The notes under the pieces are model-generated. The model worked only from the letters and a program-made list of their open reading frames with translations, was not told where the DNA came from and did not search any database. Positions 1 through 8,502 of a stretch of DNA of 64,000 nucleotides are shown here, piece by piece. Location of the stretch: positions 1,842,501 through 1,906,500 of the forward strand of contig NZ_CP100604.1 of assembly GCF_031202265.1 (NCBI RefSeq). Direction: 5' to 3'. Numbering within the stretch: the stretch's first letter is position 1; every line of letters starts with the position of its first letter. This stretch comes from Bradyrhizobium sp. Ash2021. Lineage in GTDB: Bacteria; Pseudomonadota; Alphaproteobacteria; Rhizobiales; Xanthobacteraceae. The translations under genes and the position numbers were made by a program.

Positions 1-293
1 CCGGACAGCGGCGCATTCTCGAAATTGCCAGGGCTGTCATCGGCCAACCTAAGCTCCTCATGCTGGACGAACCCTCGTCCGGGCTGAATGCGGACGAGAT
101 CGCCAATCTTCGGCGCTGGATTGAGCTACTCAACGCCGAAGGGACCAGCATCCTGCTTGTGTCGCACGATATGGAACTGATGGGGGTCGCGGATCGGGTT
201 CATGTCCTGTACTTCGGCGAGATCATCGCCAGCGGTGACATGGGGGAAATTCAGCGCAACGCGAAAGTCCGCGAAGTCTATTTGGGAACCTAA
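1..293 (+). CDS. livG: ABC transporter ATP-binding protein, LivG type (C-terminal part)
   Basis: The reading frame is open from base 3 and runs off the left edge, so only the last ~96 residues are present. Visible are the end of the signature helix (QRRILEIARA), Walker B (LLMLDEP), the D-loop (SSGLN) and the switch histidine (VSHDMEL). This is the usual order in LivG, one of the two ATPases of branched-chain-amino-acid-type importers. The stop is three bases before the livF start, so the two are co-transcribed. The family's real substrates are broad (amino acids, aromatic acids, amides). The downstream operon suggests it imports that operon's substrate, which is inference. Confidence 0.85.
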   Translation, partial: GQRRILEIARAVIGQPKLLMLDEPSSGLNADEIANLRRWIELLNAEGTSILLVSHDMELMGVADRVHVLYFGEIIASGDMGEIQRNAKVREVYLGT

Positions 294-296
294 GGC

Positions 297-1013
297 ATGC
301 TGGTTGTTGAGGGACTCACCGCAGGATATGGTCCGCTGGTCATACTGCGCGATATCTCCCTCAAGATGCTAAAGGGCGAGGCGGTTGCCATTGTCGGTGC
401 CAATGGTGCCGGAAAGACCACGCTGGTCCGCGCGCTTTGCGGGCTGAATAGGGCACACGGGGGCCGCATCGTCAAAAATGGCATCGATATCACCGGCTTC
501 CCGGCTCACGCCAGACCACGGCACGGGATGGCCGCGTTATTGGAAAACCGTCGCTTATTCGGCGAGTTCACCGTTCGTGACAATCTGCGCTTGGCCGAGG
601 AGGCCGGACGGAAGCATCGCGGGCGCGATCTTCGTTTCACGTGGGATGACATATGCGATCTGTTTCCCATGATCGGCGAACGCGAGCGTACCCGCGTCGA
701 ATTGCTGAGCGGCGGTCAACAGCAGATGGTGGCGATCGCCCGCGGCCTCCTGCTCCAGCCGGATTTACTAGTACTTGACGAACCATCGACCGGTTTGGCG
801 CCCAAGGTGGTGAAGGAGATCTTGCAGGTGCTGCACAATCTGCGTGCGCGGGGCATGGGAATTCTTCTCATCGAACAAAACGTCGGGATCGCGATCGAAA
901 TCACAGATCGCGCCTATGTCATGTCGTTGGGCCGTATCATCCACGCCGTGGACGGAAATGAATGGCGCGGCTTCATGTCCGATGAGCGGCTCGCAAAGGC
1001 TTTCTTAGGCTAG
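297..1013 (+). CDS. livF: ABC transporter ATP-binding protein, LivF type (copy 1)
   Basis: A 238-residue ATPase, the normal LivF length. Walker A GANGAGKTT lies at about residues 34-42, the signature LSGGQ at about 137-141 and Walker B LLVLDEP at about 157-163. It would energise a membrane permease (LivHM type) not present in this window. It follows the livG tail by 3 bp. A second copy lies at 29889-30608. Bases 321-718 of this copy are identical to 29913-30310, while both ends of the gene differ at many third positions. This pattern fits gene conversion or recent recombination between older paralogues. Confidence 0.9.
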   Translation: MLVVEGLTAGYGPLVILRDISLKMLKGEAVAIVGANGAGKTTLVRALCGLNRAHGGRIVKNGIDITGFPAHARPRHGMAALLENRRLFGEFTVRDNLRLAEEAGRKHRGRDLRFTWDDICDLFPMIGERERTRVELLSGGQQQMVAIARGLLLQPDLLVLDEPSTGLAPKVVKEILQVLHNLRARGMGILLIEQNVGIAIEITDRAYVMSLGRIIHAVDGNEWRGFMSDERLAKAFLG

Positions 1014-1014
1014 A

Positions 1015-1053
1015 AAAATCGATTTAATATCTAGTTCATCCATACAATCGATT
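1015..1053. promoter_or_regulatory. Two AT-rich palindromes upstream of the molybdenum hydroxylase operon
   Basis: AAATCGATTT (1016-1025) and AATCGATT (1046-1053) lie between livF and the large-subunit gene. The same core is seen as the perfect palindrome TAAAATCGATTTTA at 28847-28860, upstream of a GntR-family gene, and in degenerate form after the second livF (about 30608-30625). They are candidate operators, possibly for that GntR protein. The palindromes are seen in the sequence; the regulator assignment is inference. Confidence 0.45.
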
Positions 1054-1149
1054 ATTTAGTTGACTGATTCGCGCTCGTGTGGTGAATTGGGATCAGAAGT
1101 CTATCAGCGGGAGCCTCCTCCGGCTGCCCAACGCGGAAGCGGCGTTCGC

Positions 1150-3489
1150 ATGGAAAAATACGGTATCGGACAACCAACTCGACGCTTCGAAGATTCGCGC
1201 CTGCTGCGCGGACGCGGCCGGTTCCAGGATGATCGCAATCTACCAGGTCAAGCTTACGCAGTGGTGCTCCGATCGCCGCATGCGCATGCCCGTATCCTTG
1301 AGCTCGATACCGCCGCGGCCAAAGCGGCGCCGGGTGTGCTCGCGGTCTATGGCGGGGCGGATTACGCGGCGGACGGACTTGGAATGCCAAAGGCGACGAT
1401 CCCGCGTAAACGGCCCGATGGCTCGCCGATGTTCGCGCCGCAGCGTCCCGCTCTGGTGGTTGATCGTGTCCGTTATGTCGGCGATCCGGTTGCCCTGATT
1501 GTCGCTGAGACCCTGGCGCAAGCGAAGGATGCTGCAGAGCTCATCGGCGTAGATTATGAACCGCTGCCGGCTGTCACCTCAACGGCAGAGGCCGACCAGC
1601 CTGGCGCCGCGCGGGTCTGGGACAAGTGTCCAGACAACATTTCCAACATCTCCGAGAAAGGCAACAAGGACGCGGCCTCGGCAGCCTTCGCGCGGGCGGC
1701 GCATGTAATTAAGAGACGCTATGTCATCACGCGGGTGCATGCGCAGTATATGGAAACCCGTGGCGCGCTGGGCGCTTATGATGCGGGGGATGAACGCTAC
1801 ACCCTCTATACCGACTGCCAGTATCCGCATCGAGTCCGCAACATGCTGGCGAGTGCAGTCTTCCGTGTGCCGGAAAGCAGGATTCGCGTCGTTAGCGGTG
1901 ATGTCGGCGGCGGGTTCGGCAGCAAGGGGTGGCAATATGTCGAACATCGCCTGGTGTTGTGGGCAGCCAAGAAACTTGGCCGGCCCGTCAAATGGACTTG
2001 CGATCGCTCCGAGGCCGTTCTCGCCGATGAACACGGCCGCGACAGCGTGGGTGAAATCGAGCTCGCGCTCGACGAGGCTTATCGCTTCGTGGGCTTGCGG
2101 CTGAAGCTCGTCGGAAATATCGGCGCGTACGTTGCGTCCGACCGCAGTCTGCTGGTGCCCTCGATGATGATCGGGACCGTGACGGGCGTCTACGACATTC
2201 CAGCCGCATACGTCGCGGTCATCGGCGTTCTGACCAACACAAGCAATACGGCGCCTTACCGCGGTGCCGGCCGGCCGGAGGCGATCTACCTGATTGAGCG
2301 CCTGATCGACGACGCGGCGCGCGAGCTGAAGATCGATCGCCTCGAATTGCGGCGTCTCAATATTATCCCAACGGCCGCTATGCCGTATCAGAACCCGCTG
2401 GGGTGCTACTACGATTGTGGCGACTTTCCAGGAAACCTCGATCTCGCGCTCGAAGTGGGTGACTACGCCAACTTCGAATGCCGTCGTCGAGTGTCGCTGG
2501 AGCGCGGCCTCTTGCGCGGCATTGGTGTAGCAAACGCGATTGAGCAAGCCGCGACCCCGACCCAATCGGAGTTTGCGGAGATCCGCTTCGACACGAGCGG
2601 TAGCGCGCAATTGCTGATGGGCACCAAGAATCAAGGGCAGGGACACGAGACGACCTTTAAACAGATACTGCATGAGCGTTTGGGGCTGGACCCACGCGAC
2701 GTCCATTTTGTCGACGGCGACACCGATCAGGTGGCCTTTGGAATGGGCACCAACGGCTCGCGCTCCACAGTGGTGGGCGGTTCAGCAATACATTTCGCCG
2801 CGGAGAAAATCGTCGAAAAGGGCAAGCGTATCGCCGCACACTTGATGGAGTCCGATGCGAAGGATCTGGAGTTTTCCGACGGTAGATTCTTCGTGACGGG
2901 GACCGATCGCTCGATGACGTTGAAGGACGTCGCGGTCGCCTCATACTTGCCCCTGAAGCTGCCGCCTGGTTTTGATGGCGGGCTGTATGAATCGGCAACC
3001 TATGCGCCGGCCAAAGATACGTTCCCGAATGGCTGCCATATCAGCGAAGTCGAGATCGATCCGGAAACCGGCGAAGTCAAATTGCTCAACTACGTGATCG
3101 TCGACGATGTTGGAACTGTGATCAATCCGATGACCCTGAAGGGGCAGATACACGGAGGCATTGCCCAAGGCGTCGGTCAGATTCTCATGGAACGTGTCGT
3201 CTACGATAAAGAGTCCGGTCAGCTTCTGACCGCGAGCTTCATGGACTACGCGATGCCGCGGGCCGATCTGTTCAGTCACATCACGGTGAAAAGCAATCCC
3301 GTTCCGACCAGCCTGAACCCCCTTGGTGCAAAGGGCGCCGGCGAGGCCGGCTGCGTCGGCTCACTCCCGGCAGTGATGAACGCCATCATGCATGCGCTTG
3401 AAGCCGCGGGCGTGCTGCGGTTCGACATGCCGGCGACCAGCGATCGCGTGTGGCATGCCATCCGCTCCGCATCGGAGGCAGCGGCATGA
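1150..3489 (+). CDS. Molybdenum hydroxylase large (Mo-cofactor) subunit, CoxL/XdhB-like, copy 1
   Basis: A 779-residue xanthine-oxidase-family large subunit that binds the molybdopterin cofactor and hydroxylates its substrate with water. The PYRGAGRPE motif near residue 370 is the loop type of 'form II' CO-dehydrogenase-like and aldehyde/N-heterocycle hydroxylases, not the VAYRCSFR loop of true CO dehydrogenase. The GAKGAGEAG motif near residue 730 carries the catalytic Glu. I chose the ATG at 1150 rather than 1060: this start and its GGAAG upstream are conserved in the second copy (30748), and the protein then begins in the usual way (MEKYGIGQ). Its stop overlaps the next start (ATGA). The partner subunits lie at 5165 and 5643. 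Confidence 0.9.
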   Translation: MEKYGIGQPTRRFEDSRLLRGRGRFQDDRNLPGQAYAVVLRSPHAHARILELDTAAAKAAPGVLAVYGGADYAADGLGMPKATIPRKRPDGSPMFAPQRPALVVDRVRYVGDPVALIVAETLAQAKDAAELIGVDYEPLPAVTSTAEADQPGAARVWDKCPDNISNISEKGNKDAASAAFARAAHVIKRRYVITRVHAQYMETRGALGAYDAGDERYTLYTDCQYPHRVRNMLASAVFRVPESRIRVVSGDVGGGFGSKGWQYVEHRLVLWAAKKLGRPVKWTCDRSEAVLADEHGRDSVGEIELALDEAYRFVGLRLKLVGNIGAYVASDRSLLVPSMMIGTVTGVYDIPAAYVAVIGVLTNTSNTAPYRGAGRPEAIYLIERLIDDAARELKIDRLELRRLNIIPTAAMPYQNPLGCYYDCGDFPGNLDLALEVGDYANFECRRRVSLERGLLRGIGVANAIEQAATPTQSEFAEIRFDTSGSAQLLMGTKNQGQGHETTFKQILHERLGLDPRDVHFVDGDTDQVAFGMGTNGSRSTVVGGSAIHFAAEKIVEKGKRIAAHLMESDAKDLEFSDGRFFVTGTDRSMTLKDVAVASYLPLKLPPGFDGGLYESATYAPAKDTFPNGCHISEVEIDPETGEVKLLNYVIVDDVGTVINPMTLKGQIHGGIAQGVGQILMERVVYDKESGQLLTASFMDYAMPRADLFSHITVKSNPVPTSLNPLGAKGAGEAGCVGSLPAVMNAIMHALEAAGVLRFDMPATSDRVWHAIRSASEAAA

Positions 3490-4364
3490 ACGTTCTCGAA
3501 GGCAACCGCATCGAACGGCGGCGGGTGCTGCATGGTGGCAGCCCCCAATGGGCCGTTCCGGCTTCGGACGGCTTACGGCTCGACGACGGCCGTGTGGTTG
3601 CGCTGAACGAGGTGAAGCATCTGCCGCCGTGTCGGCCGACCAAAATCCTGTGCGTGCACACCAACTACATGTCGCGGTATTTCGAGGTGCTCGGCAAGAC
3701 CGACGGGCTGCAGGCACCCACCTTCTTTCAGAAGCCGCTTTCGGCGATCAACAATCATGATGGTGAGATCGGCCTTCCCGACGGTTACAAATTCCTCAAT
3801 TATGAAGGGGAGCTGGCCGCGATTGTCGGTCGACCGATGCGCAACGTCGCGCCGGAGCAGGTGTGGGACTGCCTTGCCGGTTTCACGGTCGCAAACGACG
3901 TCAGCCTGCACGATATGCGTGATGCCGATATGGGAGGCATGGTCCGCGTCAAGGGCGCCGATGGATTCTGCCCGCTCGGTCCGGGCATTGTCCGGGGTCT
4001 GGATGTTCGCCAGTCCACACTGCGCACCTACCTCAACGGTGGTCTGGTGCAGGAGTCTCCGATCGCCGAGATGATCTTCGGCATCGATTACCTGATTGCC
4101 GATTTGGCGCGGCATATCACACTTGAAGCCGGCGACGTGATTCTGACCGGAACTCCGGCCAACTCGCGTCCAATGACCGCTGGGGACGTCGTCGAGGTGG
4201 AGATCACCGGAGTCGGCCGGTTGCGCAACACCGTCCAGCCCGTGCCCGCGCCCAGGATGCAAATCGGTCATCAGCCGCAAGACAATCCCGCAATCCGCAG
4301 CGTTGCGCTTGGCAACGACGAGCGTCTGCCAGCACAGCTCCGCCGCGGCGCGCTCACACGGTAG
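3486..4364 (+). CDS. Fumarylacetoacetate hydrolase family protein
   Basis: A 292-residue FAH-fold enzyme. NYEGELAAIVG (about residues 109-119) holds the metal-binding Glu, and VANDVSLHDM and the closing TGTPANSRPM loop are typical of the family. Members cleave or hydrate C-C bonds in acylpyruvates and 2-hydroxy-dienoates, and some decarboxylate oxaloacetate-like acids. The exact reaction cannot be read from the sequence. Translation is coupled to the upstream gene by a 4-bp ATGA overlap. The C-terminus runs about 30 residues past the usual FAH core and looks unstructured. A second FAH-family gene lies at 6464 in the same operon, so two successive ring-cleavage-product steps are plausible. Confidence 0.85.
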   Translation: MNVLEGNRIERRRVLHGGSPQWAVPASDGLRLDDGRVVALNEVKHLPPCRPTKILCVHTNYMSRYFEVLGKTDGLQAPTFFQKPLSAINNHDGEIGLPDGYKFLNYEGELAAIVGRPMRNVAPEQVWDCLAGFTVANDVSLHDMRDADMGGMVRVKGADGFCPLGPGIVRGLDVRQSTLRTYLNGGLVQESPIAEMIFGIDYLIADLARHITLEAGDVILTGTPANSRPMTAGDVVEVEITGVGRLRNTVQPVPAPRMQIGHQPQDNPAIRSVALGNDERLPAQLRRGALTR

Positions 4365-4373
4365 AGAAAAATC

Positions 4374-5153
4374 ATGGACCTCGGACTAAAAGACCAGTCG
4401 GCCATCGTTTGCGCCTCCTCGCGGGGTCTTGGCGAAGCCTGCGCCACGGCGTTGTCGCGTGAAGGCGTGCGCGTCTACATCAATGGACGCAACAAAACGC
4501 CGTTAGAGGAAGCCGCGGCGCGGATCGAAACTGCGAGCGGTCGCCGGCCCCATGCGGTGGTCGCCGATATCGCCACGGAAGAGGGGCGCCAGCGCCTGAT
4601 CGATGCGTGTCCCGAAGCCGGCATACTGGTCAATAACAATGCTGGTCCACCGCCCGGAAAGCTCGAGGACTGGGATCGGGCCGCCTGGATCGCTGCACTG
4701 GAAAGCAACATGCTGGCGCCCATCCTGCTGATCAAGGCGCTATTGCCGGGCATGCGGGCGCGGCGCTTCGGCCGCATCGTCAACATTACGTCGGCTATGG
4801 TCAAGTCGCCTGCCCCCGGCATGGGTCTTTCGACGGCGGCCCGCGCCGGCCTGACTGCATTGTGCAAGTCGATCTCGCACGAGGCAGCTCGCGACAACGT
4901 CACCATCAACAATCTGTTGCCGGAGCGGATCGATACTGGACGCCAGCGTTTCATGGCTGAACGGATGATGAAGGAGCAAGGCATCTCGATGGAGGAGGCA
5001 CGCAGTCAAATTGCCGAAACCATCTCTGCCAAGCGTTTCGGATTGCCGAGTGAATTCGCCGATGCCTGCGCTTTCATTTGTTCGGCTCAGGCCGGCTTTA
5101 TCTCCGGCCAGAATCTGCAACTCGACGGCGGTTCCTACAGCGGTCTCATCTGA
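4374..5153 (+). CDS. SDR family oxidoreductase (atypical active site)
   Basis: A 259-residue Rossmann-fold short-chain dehydrogenase. The cofactor loop [10 protein letters not shown] is at about residues 15-24, the NNNAGP motif near 83 and the active-site Ser region NITSAMVKS near 138. The usual YxxxK is replaced by LSTAARAG, so both the catalytic Tyr and Lys positions are altered. A subgroup of 3-oxoacyl-reductase-like SDRs has this substitution, so it may use another proton donor or have a non-redox role. It sits 9 bp after the FAH gene and 11 bp before the 2Fe-2S subunit gene, inside the molybdenum hydroxylase operon. Confidence 0.85.
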   Translation: MDLGLKDQSAIVCASSRGLGEACATALSREGVRVYINGRNKTPLEEAAARIETASGRRPHAVVADIATEEGRQRLIDACPEAGILVNNNAGPPPGKLEDWDRAAWIAALESNMLAPILLIKALLPGMRARRFGRIVNITSAMVKSPAPGMGLSTAARAGLTALCKSISHEAARDNVTINNLLPERIDTGRQRFMAERMMKEQGISMEEARSQIAETISAKRFGLPSEFADACAFICSAQAGFISGQNLQLDGGSYSGLI

Positions 5154-5164
5154 GGAGTGTTATC

Positions 5165-5632
5165 ATGCGGAACGTAACGATCAACGTGAATGGGACGAGC
5201 GAAACACGCGAAATCGAAAACCGAACTCTGTTGGTGCACTTCCTGCGCGACCATCTGAAACTGACCGGAACACATGTGGGCTGCGACACCAGCCAGTGCG
5301 GCGCATGCGTGGTGCATCTCGACGGCCGCAGTGTGAAATCCTGCGCTGTCCTTGCGGTGCAAGCCGATGGTGCCACGGTCTTGACCATCGAGGCGATCGG
5401 TACCGAAGAAAAGCTCCATCCGATGCAGGAGGCGTTTCGCGATCACCATGGTCTGCAATGCGGTTTCTGCACCGCGGGTATGGTGATGCACGCCATCGAC
5501 ATGGTCCGGCATTTCCCCGATCTTGATGAAGAAACCGTGCGCCATCAGTTGGACGGCAACATCTGCCGTTGCACCGGTTATCAAAATATCGTCACGGCAA
5601 TTCAGGCCGGCGCTGTCGCTATGCGCGGCTGA
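5165..5632 (+). CDS. Molybdenum hydroxylase small (2Fe-2S) subunit, CoxS-like
   Basis: A 155-residue iron-sulfur subunit. The N-terminal ferredoxin-like domain has [16 protein letters not shown] with a further Cys ~12 residues on. The C-terminal helical domain has QCGFCTAGM and NICRCTGY for the second cluster. It passes electrons from the Mo site to the FAD subunit encoded next door. The start at 5165 follows GAGGAGTG and gives the normal [10 protein letters not shown] beginning; the frame is open further upstream but that extension overlaps the SDR gene. There is no second copy near the duplicated large subunit at 30748. Confidence 0.92.
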   Translation: MRNVTINVNGTSETREIENRTLLVHFLRDHLKLTGTHVGCDTSQCGACVVHLDGRSVKSCAVLAVQADGATVLTIEAIGTEEKLHPMQEAFRDHHGLQCGFCTAGMVMHAIDMVRHFPDLDEETVRHQLDGNICRCTGYQNIVTAIQAGAVAMRG

Positions 5633-5642
5633 GGAACACTCG

Positions 5643-6443
5643 ATGCACGAGTTTGAATACCATCGTCCGAAGACCCTGGCCGAGGCTTCCGCGCTCCTGC
5701 AGCAGGAGGCGGACGGCAAGCTGCTGGCTGGCGGCCAGACTCTGATCCCGACCCTGCGACAACGGCTGGCGTCACCGTCGGCGCTGATCGATCTCGCCGG
5801 CCTTCCGGAACTGACTGGAATTGAGAGAACTGGGCAGGTTATTTCGATCGGAGCCATGACACGCTACGCGGCAATCGTGGAATCGCCGCTCGTACGGACC
5901 GTACTGCCGTCGATCGCGCGCATGGTTGCAATGATCGGCGATCCGCTCGTCCGCAATCGCGGCACTATCGGCGGTTCGCTCGCGAACAACGATCCGACGG
6001 CCGATCTGCCGGCGGCGGCTCTTGCGTTGGATGCCCGGATGATCACCGATCGGCGGTCGATCGACGCTCACGATTTCTTTGTCGATCTGTTCACGACGGC
6101 GCTATTGCCCGGCGAGATTCTGACACGAATAGATTTTCCGATGCCTCGTCGTGCCGCCTACATCAAGTTTCGCAATCCGGCTTCGCGCTACGCGGTGGTC
6201 GGCGTGTTCGTTTCCGAGGGGCCAGCCGGCATAGCTGTGGCGGTGACGGGTGCCGGTCCGAAAGTGTTTCGGCAAAAGGCGTTCGAAGCAGCACTGGCAC
6301 GCGAATTCTCGCCGGCTTCGCTCGTCGGTATCACGGTGGACTCAGATGGTCTTAACAGCGATCTCCATGCGTCGGCAGATTATCGGGCCAATTTGGTTTC
6401 GGTGTTGGCCCGGCGAGCGGTGGCCGCGGCCATTTCGGCATGA
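5643..6443 (+). CDS. Molybdenum hydroxylase medium (FAD) subunit, CoxM-like
   Basis: A 266-residue FAD-binding subunit of the VAO/PCMH-like fold. LLAGGQTLIP near residue 31 and NRGTIGGSLANNDP near 103 are the two FAD-pyrophosphate loops of CoxM/XdhA medium subunits. The ATG at 5643 is preferred over upstream in-frame starts because the protein then begins MHEFEYHRPKTL, as is usual in the family, and it lies 10 bp after the 2Fe-2S gene. With the genes at 1150 and 5165 it completes the heterotrimer. Confidence 0.92.
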   Translation: MHEFEYHRPKTLAEASALLQQEADGKLLAGGQTLIPTLRQRLASPSALIDLAGLPELTGIERTGQVISIGAMTRYAAIVESPLVRTVLPSIARMVAMIGDPLVRNRGTIGGSLANNDPTADLPAAALALDARMITDRRSIDAHDFFVDLFTTALLPGEILTRIDFPMPRRAAYIKFRNPASRYAVVGVFVSEGPAGIAVAVTGAGPKVFRQKAFEAALAREFSPASLVGITVDSDGLNSDLHASADYRANLVSVLARRAVAAAISA

Positions 6444-6463
6444 GTTTTTGGAGGAACGACTAA

Positions 6464-7330
6464 ATGCGGCTCATGGTCTTCGACAATGCAGGGAAAAAAA
6501 GTCTCGGGTTGCGCGTGGGTGACCGGCTCCTGGATCTGACGCAACTCGAGCCGAACCAGCCAGCAGACGTCGCAGACGTATTGCGACAGGGGCCCAACGA
6601 GCTGGATCGACTGGCAGGATTGGCTGGCGGTGCGCCGAAGAATGCCTGGCGGCCGGCCGGAGACGTCGCGCTGTTGCCACCCACAATGCGTGTCGGAAAG
6701 ATCATCTGCCTCGGATTGAACTACATCGATCATGCCGCCGAAGCGGGACTTCAGAAGCCGGACTATCCGGTGGTGTTCCTTCGTGCGGCAACGTCGCTCG
6801 TTGGCCACGGGCATCCTATGATGCGGCCGCGTTGCTCCGATAAGCTGGATTACGAAGGCGAGTTGGTTGCATTCATCGGCAAAACCGGTCGCCATATCAC
6901 GCGCGACGAGGCGTTGTCGCACATCGCGGGCTACAGCGTGTTCAACGACGGCTCGATTCGCGACTATCAAACCCGCACGCCGCAGTGGACCGTGGGCAAG
7001 AACTTCGACGGCACCGGCGGCTTTGGACCCGAATTCGTTTCCGCGGACGAACTGCCGCCCGGAGCGAAGGGCCTCACGATCCAAACCCGCTTGAACGGCC
7101 ATTTGGTGCAGGACGCCAAGACCGACGACATGGTGTTCGACGTGGCGGAGACTGTGGCTCTGCTTTCGGAATGCATGACACTGGAAGTCGGCGACCTTCT
7201 GGTGATGGGAACGCCTTCCGGGATCGGCGCAGTACGGAAGCCGCCCCTTTGGATGAAGCCGGGCGACATCTGCGAAGTCTCCATCGAGCGCCTTGGCGTA
7301 TTGCGCAACCCTATTGCCCAAGAGGCTTGA
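6464..7330 (+). CDS. Fumarylacetoacetate hydrolase family protein (second in operon)
   Basis: A 288-residue FAH-family enzyme with an N-terminal lid region, then the core GLNYIDHAAEAG (about residue 84), DYEGELVAFIGK (about 128, metal-binding Glu) and MGTPSGIGAVRKPP (about 246). It resembles 2-keto-4-pentenoate hydratase / acylpyruvate hydrolase proteins more than the first FAH gene does. It probably cleaves or hydrates a ring-fission product from the molybdenum hydroxylase pathway. It lies 20 bp after the FAD subunit gene and 5 bp before the nitroreductase gene. Confidence 0.88.
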   Translation: MRLMVFDNAGKKSLGLRVGDRLLDLTQLEPNQPADVADVLRQGPNELDRLAGLAGGAPKNAWRPAGDVALLPPTMRVGKIICLGLNYIDHAAEAGLQKPDYPVVFLRAATSLVGHGHPMMRPRCSDKLDYEGELVAFIGKTGRHITRDEALSHIAGYSVFNDGSIRDYQTRTPQWTVGKNFDGTGGFGPEFVSADELPPGAKGLTIQTRLNGHLVQDAKTDDMVFDVAETVALLSECMTLEVGDLLVMGTPSGIGAVRKPPLWMKPGDICEVSIERLGVLRNPIAQEA

Positions 7331-7335
7331 TCGTC

Positions 7336-7923
7336 ATGTCCTTGTGCCAAGCAGGGCTCGACCTGTTGTTCAACTCGGCGCGCAGCCATAACGGGTGGCA
7401 GGACAAGCCAGTGACCGAAGCGCAATTGCGCCAGCTCTATGATCTGATGAAATTTGGTCCCACAAGCCTGAACAGCTCGCCGGCCCGCATTGTTTTTGCA
7501 CTCAGCGATTCCGCAAAGCAACGAGTCGTCGAGGCGGTGAGCCCAGGTAATGTGGAGAAGACCCGTACCGCGCCGGTGATTGCGATTGTCGGCTACGACC
7601 TCGACTTCGCGGCAAAATTACCCGCGCTCTTCCCGCACAAGCCGGAAGCTACGAAGTTGTTCCATGACAAGCCGGAATTGATCCAGGACACCGCGTTCCG
7701 CAATAGCAGTTTGCAGGGAGCTTACTCGATTATGGCGTCTCGTGCGCTGGGCCTCGATTGCGGGCCGATGTCCGGCTTTGATCCGCAAAAGATAAAGCAG
7801 GCGTTTTTCTCCGGCCAGCGAGTCCGCGTCAATTTCCTCTGCGGTATCGGCTATGGCGATCCTTCGAAACTATTTCCGCGGAGCCCGCGTCTGGCTTTTG
7901 CAGAAGCGTGCAGCGTCATCTGA
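7336..7923 (+). CDS. Nitroreductase-family protein, RutE-like (malonic semialdehyde reductase type)
   Basis: 195 residues, the same length as RutE, with its marks: FNSARSHNGW near residue 12, KFGPTSLNSSPARI near 38 and a C-terminal YGDPSKLFPRSPRL. RutE reduces malonic semialdehyde to 3-hydroxypropionate with an FMN cofactor at the end of pyrimidine ring breakdown. Its presence in an operon with a hydroxylase and two FAH enzymes hints at a C3 semialdehyde or a nitro/enone product, which is inference. The start at 7336 lies 5 bp after the upstream stop; the frame is open further upstream inside the previous gene, which I ignore. Confidence 0.85.
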   Translation: MSLCQAGLDLLFNSARSHNGWQDKPVTEAQLRQLYDLMKFGPTSLNSSPARIVFALSDSAKQRVVEAVSPGNVEKTRTAPVIAIVGYDLDFAAKLPALFPHKPEATKLFHDKPELIQDTAFRNSSLQGAYSIMASRALGLDCGPMSGFDPQKIKQAFFSGQRVRVNFLCGIGYGDPSKLFPRSPRLAFAEACSVI

Positions 7924-7932
7924 GGTGAAACG

Positions 7933-8427
7933 ATGCAGTTACAAGGTGAGCAACTAATTCCGGCTTCTCGCTCAACAGTATGGGAGGCGTTGAACGACGA
8001 GAAAGTTCTGCGCGCGTGCATTCCCGGTTGCGAAGATTTGCAGCGAACCGGTGAGGACAGCTTCGAAGCCACCGTTACTGCGAAGATCGGGCCGGTAAAG
8101 GCACGTTTCAAGGGAAGGGTTACCTTATCGGAAATCGATCCGCCCAACGGCTATGTCATCAGTGGTGAAGCCCAAGGCGGTTTGGCCGCGGGCTTCGGTA
8201 AGGGGATAGCCCGTGTCACGTTGGAAGATGGGGATGGCGGAACCCTCCTCCGATACAGCGCCGATGCCCAGATCGGCGGCAAACTTGCGCAACTGGGGGC
8301 TCGCTTGATCGAGCCTGTTGCTGCAAAGATGGCCGACGGGTTTTTCTCAAGCTTCAACCGTTTGGTGGGCGACGCATCGAGCGGATCAGTGAACCGCGCC
8401 GGGTTTGCCGGAGGCAATTTGGTTTAA
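7933..8427 (+). CDS. CoxG-like SRPBCC protein
   Basis: A 164-residue protein of the CoxG (CO dehydrogenase subunit G) family, a START/SRPBCC fold. VWEALNDEKVLRACIPGCE near residue 17 is diagnostic, followed by alternating strands and the glycine-rich GGLAAGFGKGIARV. CoxG proteins accompany molybdenum hydroxylases and are thought to help anchor or recruit the enzyme at the membrane. As the last gene of the operon, 9 bp after the RutE-like gene, it supports reading the cluster as a hydroxylase system. The C-terminal ~20 residues are low-complexity and lack a clear membrane helix. Confidence 0.88.
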   Translation: MQLQGEQLIPASRSTVWEALNDEKVLRACIPGCEDLQRTGEDSFEATVTAKIGPVKARFKGRVTLSEIDPPNGYVISGEAQGGLAAGFGKGIARVTLEDGDGGTLLRYSADAQIGGKLAQLGARLIEPVAAKMADGFFSSFNRLVGDASSGSVNRAGFAGGNLV

Positions 8428-8428
8428 G

Positions 8429-8493
8429 TTACGCCGCCATGGCCGGTTGTTCCAGCATGGCGTAGTAGCGTTGTTCGGCTTCGGCCGGTAAGG
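8429..8493 (-). pseudogene. Remnant of a transposase C-terminus (IS3-family OrfB-like)
   Basis: On the minus strand a short open stretch ends in the peptide EAEQRYYAMLEQPAMAA before a stop. This resembles the conserved end of IS3-family OrfB transposases in rhizobia, as I remember them. Nothing else of the element is left; the plus-strand GST gene begins directly beside it. The assignment rests on about 20 residues only. Confidence 0.4.
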
Positions 8494-8502
8494 GTGGAGA
8501 AC

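Larger units (their letters stand above)
204..2841 (+). repeat. Direct repeat, copy 1 (livG end / livF / molybdenum hydroxylase start)
   Basis: This segment matches 29796-32439 in the same orientation. Similarity is patchy. Bases 321-718 and 1444-2841 look identical in the two copies (the 1398-bp tract is bounded by mismatches at 1443 and 2842), while the stretches between and around them differ at many positions. Similarity continues beyond 2842 to about 2890 and then stops. Confidence 0.9.

Noticed and set aside
1579..2706. 375-codon open frame on the minus strand inside the molybdenum hydroxylase gene (and its twin at 31177-32304)
   Set aside because: It is the antisense shadow of a GC-rich coding region; no ribosome-binding site or family-like composition.
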